A stretch of 11,493 nt of DNA, taken from the NCBI GenBank assembly GCA_964531295.1, contig CAZHHJ010000070.1:1-11493 (forward strand), written 5' to 3'. Origin of the DNA: JAAYJK01 sp964531295. GTDB lineage: Bacteria > Bacillota > Syntrophomonadia > Syntrophomonadales > Syntrophomonadaceae. Under the pieces are notes generated by a model. The model searched no databases and had not been told where the DNA came from. It saw only the letters and a list, made by a program, of their open reading frames with translations. The position numbers and the translations under genes were made by a program. Of this stretch, positions 6,861 to 11,493 are shown piece after piece (the first letter of the stretch is position 1; every line of letters begins with the position of its first letter).

Positions 6861-6891
6861 ATAAGCCATTGATCTAAGCTTGATGGCTTAT
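6861..6891 (+). terminator. Hairpin terminator after the MFS gene
   Basis: ATAAGCCAT (6861-6869) pairs perfectly with ATGGCTTAT (6883-6891), a 9-bp stem with a 13-base loop. The following TTCCATTT is only partly T-rich, so termination may be weak. It separates the MFS gene from the stalk-protein gene. Confidence 0.5.
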
Positions 6892-6939
6892 TCCATTTGC
6901 ATTAGAATGGAAACATATACTAAATGAAAGGAGATCCCT

Positions 6940-7833
6940 ATGAATAAAAACCATACATGGAAGAAGTTCAGTGTTTTTATTTTAGTGGCGCTGCTCCTGT
7001 GTAATATTTGTAACATTCCTGCCCAGGCCAGTAGCGATGATATCAAGGTATATGTTAATGGTCATAAGTTAATCTTTGATGATCCACCGGTGATCCAAAA
7101 TGATCGCACTCTGGTTCCTTTGCGAGCTATATTCGAAGCTATGGGAGTACCGGTTTACTGGGATGATAACAGTAACACAGTTATCGCTATTAAAGACGAT
7201 GTGAAAATCAAGCTAACTATCGGTTCCGCTACCCCCACTATTAATGGCAAGCAATACAGGATCGATGCCCCGCCCCGAATAATTAACGGCCGCACTTTCG
7301 TACCTTTGCGCTTTATCAGCGACGCTTTAGGCAGTGACATAGACTGGTTCGGCAACTCCCGGACTATTATGGTGAATTCCCACAACAACATAAATATTAA
7401 GAATGTAAACAATCGCAGTATGAAAGTCCATATCTTTAATGGCTGTGAAGACCTGGCTATGCTGATCATTGCTTCTTATGATGGTGAGGAAGAAACTACC
7501 CTTATCGTTACTGGAAAGTGCTCCGATGCCCGGGATATAATTAACAAACTGGATGATAATGGAGTACATATTATTGATCGGCTTATCGTCACCAGGCCCT
7601 TTATAGAAGATAGTGACGGTATCAGCGAAATTTATGCCAACTTTAGAGTTGAAGATACTATATTAAGCTACGAAAACAATACCTCTGATGCCTATGAGGA
7701 GTTTATGCAGGAAAATTACCCTGCTTTCCCTCTGAAGCCTGAAATACCAGATTTGTCCCAAGTCATACCGGATGTATCCAAACTTATCCCAGATATTTCA
7801 AAGTTAATTCCTGATCTTTCCAACCTCTGGTGA
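6940..7833 (+). CDS. Secreted stalk-domain protein with a degenerate ComEC-like metallo-beta-lactamase domain
   Basis: ATG at 6940 follows AAAGGAG at good spacing. Residues 1-30 are a signal peptide (KK, hydrophobic core, cut after AQA). Residues 33-146 hold two copper-amine-oxidase-N-like stalk repeats, each with a PP(V/R)I(I/Q)N...RT(L/F)VPLR(A/F)I core. Residues 161-258 follow the order of a ComEC/Rec2-type metallo-beta-lactamase domain: MKVHIFNGCEDLAMLI, TTLIVTG, IINKLDDNGVHIIDRLIVTRP, then DSDGISEIYANFRVEDTI. The catalytic positions are changed: TRPFIEDSDG where active members have THPHADHIGG, VTG for DxG, and NGCED for DVGQGD, so metal binding is probably lost. The tail (269-296) is four 7-residue repeats IPD(L/V/I)S(Q/K/N)(V/L), ending in Trp. 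Likely an extracellular, wall-associated protein with a structural or binding role. The stalk domains are sure; the MBL relation is inferred from motif order. Confidence 0.85.
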   Translation: MNKNHTWKKFSVFILVALLLCNICNIPAQASSDDIKVYVNGHKLIFDDPPVIQNDRTLVPLRAIFEAMGVPVYWDDNSNTVIAIKDDVKIKLTIGSATPTINGKQYRIDAPPRIINGRTFVPLRFISDALGSDIDWFGNSRTIMVNSHNNINIKNVNNRSMKVHIFNGCEDLAMLIIASYDGEEETTLIVTGKCSDARDIINKLDDNGVHIIDRLIVTRPFIEDSDGISEIYANFRVEDTILSYENNTSDAYEEFMQENYPAFPLKPEIPDLSQVIPDVSKLIPDISKLIPDLSNLW

Positions 7834-7880
7834 TTGGTCCAGGCGGACACAGATGCTATGATAAATCCGAAAACATTACC

Positions 7881-7906
7881 GGAGCGAAGAATTAATTCTT
7901 CGCTCC
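7881..7906. terminator. Perfect 26-bp palindrome between convergent genes
   Basis: GGAGCGAAGAATT (7881-7893) is followed at once by its exact reverse complement (7894-7906). It lies 48 bp after the stalk-protein stop and 81 bp before the stop of the convergent LRAT-like gene, where a bidirectional terminator is expected. No T-run follows on either strand, so Rho-independent termination is doubtful. A protein-binding site is an alternative. Confidence 0.5.
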
Positions 7907-7986
7907 TAATTACAGGTAGGAGAACCACGGGAGCCCTTTGCCCGACAAGTAATACCCTGCTTATTGCCCTCTCGCCTGGCTCAACT

Positions 7987-8577
7987 CTATCCATTCCTGG
8001 CCCAGCGGACAAAGTGCTCACAGTTGTTAAAAACTATATTATAATCGTTTTCCCCGTAACGGCTCAGGCCCCTTTTAATAATTTCTTCCGGGGTATAGCC
8101 AGCCGGACTATCTTCCTCGCTTCTCTTGTGTATTTTAGCCCCTTCAGCAAATTCCTCCATCCCGGTTATTTTTACTTTGTTCATATGGTAATGTAGCACC
8201 ATATTTCCTCCCATATATATGCCATGGTGGGTAAACCCTGGCCGCTGTGCAAATAAATGGTCACCTTTTTCTATATCTGCTGCATTATCGGCTAAAAGCA
8301 TCCGATTGAGACCATTATCCCGGCTCTCTATATAATTATCAATAGTGTCCAGCACATTGTGGTATGTACGAGTGGCTTTGCCCAGAGAGGGGTTCATCTC
8401 CTCGGTTATCTGCTGGATTTCTTTTCGCTTGTCCCGATTAAGCTTTATCAATGAGTGTATTTTATCCATCTGTTCTCTTTGCTTAAGTTTTTTCTGCCTG
8501 CGCTCTTCCGCCTTTTCCCCAACCTGGGCAGATTTCTGATCCTTACGGCGGCTCCGAATGCCCTTGAAAATATCCAT
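7987..8577 (-). CDS. LRAT-like (NlpC/P60-fold) domain protein with N-terminal coiled coil
   Basis: ATG at 8577 is chosen because AGGGAGG lies 6-7 bases upstream on the minus strand; the frame is open to 8655 but has no such site there. The 196-aa product starts with a highly charged, Lys/Arg/Glu/Gln-rich segment (about 8-60) likely to form a coiled coil. Residues 105-190 have the lecithin-retinol-acyltransferase pattern: GDHLFAQRPGFTHHGIYMGG with the catalytic-type His, VLHY, and NNCEHFVRWA with the nucleophile-type Cys (C186). Such domains are permuted papain-like folds that act as thiol acyltransferases, lipases or peptidases. In bacteria their substrates are mostly unknown. No signal peptide is seen, so it is probably cytoplasmic or membrane-adjacent. 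It stands alone, convergent with the stalk gene and divergent from the modABC leader. Confidence 0.85.
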   Translation of the reverse strand: MDIFKGIRSRRKDQKSAQVGEKAEERRQKKLKQREQMDKIHSLIKLNRDKRKEIQQITEEMNPSLGKATRTYHNVLDTIDNYIESRDNGLNRMLLADNAADIEKGDHLFAQRPGFTHHGIYMGGNMVLHYHMNKVKITGMEEFAEGAKIHKRSEEDSPAGYTPEEIIKRGLSRYGENDYNIVFNNCEHFVRWARNG

Positions 8578-8695
8578 GCAAATCCTCCCTGCACCATCAT
8601 CGACTATAAAATATTTCTGCAACCTCCCCTGCTTTCCCTGCTTGGCTTCATGCAATACTCGATCAGACTTTAGTTAAACTGAAGCTTTTTTAAAG

Positions 8696-8727
8696 GCCAG
8701 GAGAAAAATCTAAATTTTTCTCCTGGC
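8696..8727. terminator. Strong hairpin between the divergent LRAT gene and the mod leader
   Basis: GCCAGGAGAAAAAT (8696-8709) pairs perfectly with 8714-8727 around a CTAA loop: a 14-bp stem. On the plus strand ATAATATTG follows and on the minus strand CTTTAAAAAA, so neither side has a proper T-tract. It lies between two divergent units, where a terminator is not needed, so it may insulate them or be a remnant of a lost gene's terminator. Confidence 0.45.
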
Positions 8728-8733
8728 ATAATA

Positions 8734-8762
8734 TTGATTAATCAATACTAATATGCTAGACT
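8734..8762 (+). promoter_or_regulatory. Putative promoter of riboswitch copy A
   Basis: TTGATT (8734-8739), a 17-base spacer, then TAGACT (8757-8762) preceded by TGC, giving an extended -10. The predicted start near 8769 is about 10 bp before riboswitch A. The -35 lies in a perfect 14-bp palindrome ATTGATTAATCAAT (8733-8746), which could be an operator. Confidence 0.5.
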
Positions 8763-8778
8763 AATTTTAATCTAATAT

Positions 8779-8877
8779 GCCTCCGAGTTGATATACCTAA
8801 GGCGTGGCTATGGTTTATTGACCTGGGTGCAGGAGGAAACACCTGCGCCTCCCCTTATTGTGGAAAGGAGACAAGGC
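8779..8877 (+). ncRNA. Moco/Tuco (molybdenum or tungsten cofactor) riboswitch, copy A
   Basis: The conserved Moco-RNA string is present in order: TCCGAG, CCTAAG (8796-8801), TATGG (8809-8813), GACC, a hairpin with GAAA loop, GCCTCCC, GGAAAGGAG. P1: GCCT (8779-8782) with AGGC (8874-8877), and CTCC with GGAG. P2: GTTGAT (8787-8792) with ATTGAC (8817-8822), using two G-U pairs. The GAAA loop (8836-8839) closes a GCAGG/CCTGC stem that has an A-A mismatch. CCTAAG and TATGG form the classical 11-nt GAAA receptor, so the loop can dock there. This class senses molybdenum cofactor or its tungsten analogue and typically controls transport and synthesis genes. The assignment fits the modABC genes downstream. 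Mo versus W cannot be decided here. Confidence 0.9.
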
Positions 8878-8966
8878 TTTATTTTTTTATGCCTGCATAA
8901 ATAGGTATGCGCTTTTGTGGTGCGCATTATTGCTGTTAATGTTGCGCGGGTATAACTTAGAATTTG
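8878..8966 (+). other. Stretch between riboswitch A and its terminator; no gene
   Basis: A T-run follows P1 of riboswitch A at once. ATGCCT (8889-8894) can pair with AGGTAT (8903-8908), and GCCT (8891-8894) can also take up the P1 strand AGGC (8874-8877), a possible switching pair. Only very short ORFs without ribosome sites are present. Confidence 0.4.
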
Positions 8967-8999
8967 TCGTGTCTATCTACACCATAGGCACGATTTTTT
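8967..8999 (+). terminator. Intrinsic terminator after riboswitch A
   Basis: TCGTGTCTAT (8967-8976) pairs with ATAGGCACGA (8984-8993), 10 bp with one G-U, loop CTACACC, followed directly by TTTTTT (8994-8999). This is a textbook Rho-independent terminator in the plus direction. Confidence 0.85.
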
Positions 9000-9052
9000 A
9001 TTTGGTAAAAGGCTCTTTTTGAGCTTTTGCATATAATCCCAATCTTTTTCTA

Positions 9053-9080
9053 CCCGCTTGAATAAAGCGGGCTTTTTTTT
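9053..9080 (+). terminator. Second intrinsic terminator upstream of riboswitch B
   Basis: CCCGCTT (9053-9059) pairs with AAGCGGG (9065-9071), followed by C and eight T (9073-9080). It is strong. With the terminator at 8967 it should stop most transcripts that begin at copy A. A weaker AAAAGGCTC/GAGCTTTT hairpin lies between the two (about 9007-9028). Confidence 0.88.
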
Positions 9081-9369
9081 CGATCATAAGTCAAATAAAT
9101 TTCCATCGTCTTTTTATCTTTTCCATTAATAATTTATAAGAGGATATCTTCATTAGCCTATCAGAGTTAAAAACATTCTCATCAGATGCTGGCATTGTGG
9201 CTTTATTCTGCTTATTTAATATTGTTATTTTCCACAACGGAAATTTTATTTATTCTGAAACATATTTCGTGTATAATAGACATATACCCATAAAATATTA
9301 TGCTTTTCTTCTAATTGCAGGCAACGTTTGTCGAAAGGCTGAAGCAAATAAAACTAAATATCACTATTT
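9081..9369 (+). other. AT-rich spacer between the second terminator and riboswitch B
   Basis: No ORF or conserved structure is seen in 9081-9240. The right part contains the promoter of riboswitch B and the 5' leader of its transcript. Confidence 0.5.
9272..9277 (+). promoter_or_regulatory. Putative promoter -10 of riboswitch B and modABC
   Basis: A perfect TATAAT at 9272-9277 (context CGTGTATAATAGACA). The -35 region is only T/A-rich (TTTATT-like, near 17 bases upstream). It lies about 95 bp before riboswitch B and is the best candidate for the main modABC promoter. Confidence 0.5.
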
Positions 9370-9471
9370 ATAATTCCGAGTCCGGCCATCCTAAGGCCGA
9401 TAGCTATGGTAACCGGACCGATAGGGTATGAAGGGAAACTATCATGCCTCCCGTATTTGGAAAGGAGTTAT
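9370..9471 (+). ncRNA. Moco/Tuco riboswitch, copy B, in the modA leader
   Basis: Same motif order as copy A: TCCGAG, CCTAAG (9390-9395), TATGG (9405-9409), GACC, GAAA-capped hairpin, GCCTCCC (9446-9452), GGAAAGGAG. P1: ATAATTCC (9370-9377) with GGAGTTAT (9464-9471), one G-U. P2: GTCCGG (9380-9385) with CCGGAC (9413-9418), all six pairs canonical where copy A has a different but still paired sequence. The GAAA loop (9435-9438) closes a stem with the same A-A mismatch as copy A. Outside the conserved core the copies share little, so this is not a recent duplication. It lies 200 bp before modA with hairpins between, so control by transcription termination is likely. Confidence 0.92.
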
Positions 9472-9487
9472 GCGTGGCTTAACTTTG

Positions 9488-9541
9488 ATTTTTCCCAGCC
9501 GCAGCACTTGCTGAAGTGCTGCGGCTGGGAGGGAATTTTTT
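9488..9541 (+). terminator. Long hairpin terminator downstream of riboswitch B
   Basis: CCCAGCCGCAGCACTT (9494-9509) pairs perfectly with 9514-9529 around GCTG. Below it, T-A and T-G pairs (9489-9493 with 9530-9534) bring the stem up to TTTTTT (9536-9541). GGGAGG in its 3' arm (9527-9532) could instead pair with CCTCCC of the riboswitch core (9447-9452), a possible antiterminator link. Confidence 0.75.
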
Positions 9542-9556
9542 CAGGTAGCTGAAAGC

Positions 9557-9596
9557 GCAGTCTTTTCCAAACAGTGAAAAGACTGCTTATTATTTT
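9557..9596 (+). terminator. Second hairpin between riboswitch B and modA
   Basis: GCAGTCTTTTC (9557-9567) pairs perfectly with GAAAAGACTGC (9576-9586), loop of 8, then TTATTATTTT. It is terminator-like and lies about 75 bp before modA, so transcription must pass two hairpins in a row to reach the transporter genes. Confidence 0.6.
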
Positions 9597-9670
9597 CTGG
9601 TGAAGGGAGTGAATGAATCAGATCATTATCATAAGAATGTTTTATTGTTGATAAAGAAAGGGTTGAGAGA

Positions 9671-10482
9671 ATGTTAAAAACAAAAAATTATTGATGATCT
9701 TTTTACTTATTTTTACTTTGAGTACCATGATAGGATGTGGCAGCAGCACAGATACCCCTTCGCAAGAAGCTTCTAAAGAGCCAGCCGTTACTGGACCTAC
9801 CGATAGTTTGCTGGTATACAGCGGTGCTGGACTCCGTATACCAATGGATGAAATCGGTAGGGTTTTTGAGGAAAAATACCATGTTAAAATTGAATACTCC
9901 TATGCTGGTTCAGCCCAGAATCTGAGCCAGATTGAGTTAACCGGGCAGGGCGATGCCTGGACACCGGGTGACATATATTACGGACAATGTGCCCAGGAAA
10001 AAGATTTGATTGAGCCTATGGTAAACGTTGCTTACCATATCCCAGTTATCGCTGTTCCTAAAGGTAATCCAGCCGATATCCAGAGTCTGGAAGATATGGC
10101 TGTCCCAGGCATAAAAATAGTATTAGGGGACCCTGAATCTGCTGCTATTGGTAAAACTGGTAAGAAAATACTGACCGAAAATGGCTTGTATGAAGCAGTA
10201 TCTGCTAATACTGTCGCTACTACCGCTACCGTCAATGAGCTCCTGGTATACATGGCTATGAAGCAGGCTGACTGCACAATTATATGGGAAGATAATGTTC
10301 AAGGTCTAGAGGATGTGGAAATGATTCAAATTCCTGAGGAATTAAACGAGATTAAAACTATTCCCGTCTGCGTTTTGAAAACAACAAAAAAACACGAGTT
10401 AGCCCAGCAATTTGCTGATTTTGTGGCCGGACCGGAAGGTAAAGCCATCTATGAGAAATATGGTTTTAGACCGGTAGAATAA
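9671..10482 (+). CDS. modA: ModA-type molybdate/tungstate-binding lipoprotein (apparent 1-base frame break at the 5' end)
   Basis: Substrate-binding protein of a molybdate/tungstate ABC importer, anchored outside the membrane. The open frame runs 9691-10482 from a TTG with no ribosome site. The ATG at 9671, after AAAGGG, gives MLKTKN and then a stop, but one extra A in the A6 run (9682-9687) joins it into a normal lipoprotein signal: MLKTKKLLMIFLLIFTLSTM, then IGC. So a base is missing or the site slips. Lipobox MIGC has its Cys at residue 16 counted from the TTG. The mature part has the ModA pattern: LLVYSGAGLRIPMDEI, YAGSAQNLSQIELTGQGDA, HIPVIAVPKGNP, LGDPESAAIGK, TATVNELLVY, WEDNV. SGAG, AGSAQ and SAAIGK fit the oxyanion-contact regions. 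It is followed by modB and modC and preceded by a Moco/Tuco riboswitch. Mo versus W preference cannot be told. Confidence 0.88.
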
Positions 10483-10514
10483 GTAATTCAGCCTGTATTT
10501 CCAGGGTATTTAGT

Positions 10515-10550
10515 GAAGCAGTTGAACGCTGTATAGCGCCTGGCTGCTTC
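10515..10550 (+). promoter_or_regulatory. Intercistronic hairpin between modA and modB
   Basis: GAAGCAG (10515-10521) pairs with CTGCTTC (10544-10550), with an inner CGCT/AGCG stem. There is no T-run. Such hairpins after the binding-protein gene of an ABC operon often stabilise the upstream mRNA or lower expression of the permease gene; that role is inferred from position. Confidence 0.45.
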
Positions 10551-10591
10551 GCTCTTTGACCTGGTGATGATGTGACAAAGGAGCTTTATTA

Positions 10592-11416
10592 ATGGAAAAA
10601 TCAGAAGTAAAAGGCCAGAATACATTATTTATCGCCATCATAGCCATCAGTATCGCATTTTTGGCCGGCTTTATTATTTTAGCAATTTCCATGGTACTCA
10701 TGAGAGGATTACCTAATATCATACCCAGTATCCTTTCCCGGGAAATACAGTTTGCTATCAAACTGAGCTTTACTACCTCAATTATCTCGACTTTAATCTG
10801 CATAGCTGTAGCTGTGCCAGTATCTTACGGTATGTCCCGCTTTCAATTTTTCGGCAAGCGCCTGGTGAGTACAGTGCTGGATATTCCGATAGCTCTGCCG
10901 CCTATCGTGTCAGGGGTAGCCTTATTACTGCTGTTTGGCACTACTGACTTTGGACATGCCCTGGCGGCCAGGGGACTCCAATTCGTTTTTACTCCTCTGG
11001 GTATCATCCTGGCCCAGTTCTTCGTGAATGTGCCGTATATGATCAAGGTATTGAGTTCAACCATGAACGATATTGACCCCCGCATGGAATTTGTAGCCAG
11101 GACTCTGGGTTGCAGCCGTGTGCAGGCTTTTTTCAAAATCACCCTTCCTCTGGCCCGCACCGGCCTTATAGCAGGAATTGTTATCACCTGGGCCCGGGCC
11201 CTGGGAGAGTTTGGCGCAGCTTTAATGCTAGCCGGTGCTACTCGTCTAAAAACTGAAACCTTACCAGTGTCACTATTTTTGAATATGTCCTGCGGCGATC
11301 TTAAACTGGCCCTGGCGGCCGCCAGTTTATTGATAATTATATCCGTGCTTTCCCTGTTCCTCTTTGAAATTTTGGGCGGCAAGCAGTATGAACTTTCACG
11401 TAGCAGCCTGTACTAG
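10592..11416 (+). CDS. modB: ModB-type molybdate/tungstate ABC transporter permease
   Basis: ATG at 10592 follows AAAGGAG. The 274-aa product is a BPD_transp_1 permease with about six membrane helices. It has the SFTTSIISTL segment common in CysT/ModB proteins, DIPIALPPIVSGVALLLLFG (97-116) typical of ModB, and the EAA loop EFVARTLGCSRVQAFFKITL (166-185) followed by PLARTGLIAG, which contacts the ATPase. WARALGEFGAALMLAG (200-215) is also a ModB signature. It forms the transmembrane channel as a homodimer and receives the anion from the ModA lipoprotein. It lies 109 bp after modA and 15 bp before modC. Compared with short ModB proteins, it has an N-terminal extension of about 50 aa with one helix. 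Confidence 0.93.
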   Translation: MEKSEVKGQNTLFIAIIAISIAFLAGFIILAISMVLMRGLPNIIPSILSREIQFAIKLSFTTSIISTLICIAVAVPVSYGMSRFQFFGKRLVSTVLDIPIALPPIVSGVALLLLFGTTDFGHALAARGLQFVFTPLGIILAQFFVNVPYMIKVLSSTMNDIDPRMEFVARTLGCSRVQAFFKITLPLARTGLIAGIVITWARALGEFGAALMLAGATRLKTETLPVSLFLNMSCGDLKLALAAASLLIIISVLSLFLFEILGGKQYELSRSSLY

Positions 11417-11431
11417 GAGGGAGGGTTTATT

Positions 11432-11493
11432 ATGCTGCGAATTGAAAATCTCAATAAAAAACTCGGTTCATTCGAACTTACCAATATAAATCT
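11432..11493 (+). CDS. modC: ModC-type ABC transporter ATP-binding protein, 3' partial
   Basis: ATG at 11432 follows a strong AGGAGGGAGGG about 8 bases upstream. The 20 visible codons read MLRIENLNKKLGSFELTNIN, the usual first beta strands of an ABC ATPase (L-x-I-E-N-L, then F-x-L-x-N-I). The Walker motifs lie beyond the window edge. Position 15 bp after modB makes it the ATPase that powers molybdate/tungstate import. The call rests on context and this short N-terminus. Confidence 0.8.
   Translation, partial: MLRIENLNKKLGSFELTNIN

Noticed and set aside
7834..8196. Plus-strand 120-aa ORF after the stalk-protein gene
   Set aside because: It lies opposite the LRAT-like gene and across the 26-bp palindrome, with no ribosome site and no recognisable domain.
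8907..8939. 10-codon Cys-rich peptide MRFCGAHYCC after riboswitch A
   Set aside because: No Shine-Dalgarno site and far too short to separate from chance.
8939..9022. 27-codon hydrophobic ORF (MLRGYNLEFVVSIYTIGTIF and onward) after riboswitch A
   Set aside because: No ribosome site, and it runs through the strong terminator at 8967-8999.

Overview
The window reads as chromosomal DNA of an anaerobic Firmicute of the Clostridia, plausibly Syntrophomonadaceae-like. The clues are strong AGGAGG-type ribosome sites, TTG and GTG starts, moderate GC, a ModA/Moco-type riboswitch leader, a copper-amine-oxidase-like stalk protein and an SPFH plus ribbon-helix-helix gene pair. The genus is inference. 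It is draft sequence: two runs of exactly 100 N lie inside a tandem repeat, and three apparent single-base indels fall in short homopolymers.

Layout. 1-935: 3' part of a YifB/ComM-type Mg-chelatase-like AAA+ ATPase gene. 1044-2188: an SPFH/band-7 gene with two +1 frame breaks, split near its 3' end by about 285 bp that carry an intact CPCC-type Cys-rich gene. 2197-2421: its usual small ribbon-helix-helix partner. 2462-2560: a hairpin repeat with degenerate 23-bp units. 2701-3507: a PHP-family histidinol phosphatase behind an extended -10 promoter. 3491-3805 (minus): an unrecognised gene remnant ending at a second repeat copy. 3864-4448 (minus): a flavodoxin-like FMN oxidoreductase. 4824-5287: a third repeat copy followed by a 23-bp tandem array with two assembly gaps. 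5399-6808: a DHA2-type MFS exporter. 6940-7833: a secreted protein with two stalk repeats and a ComEC-like metallo-beta-lactamase domain that has lost its metal site. 7987-8577 (minus): an LRAT-like NlpC/P60-fold protein. 8734-9596: a leader of nearly 900 bp with two promoters, two Moco/Tuco riboswitches and several terminators. 9671-11493: a molybdate/tungstate ABC transporter (modA, modB, start of modC).

How the parts work together. The best-supported system is the modABC operon under two separate copies of the molybdenum/tungsten cofactor riboswitch. Both copies carry a GAAA tetraloop and its 11-nt receptor, and their P2 helices covary. Copy A has its own promoter and is followed by two intrinsic terminators before the promoter of copy B, so A looks like an orphan or independently acting sensor. 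The most unusual items are this tandem leader, the CPCC gene inserted in the SPFH gene, the inactive ComEC-like domain on a stalk protein, and a covarying hairpin repeat that has expanded into 23-bp tandem arrays at two loci.
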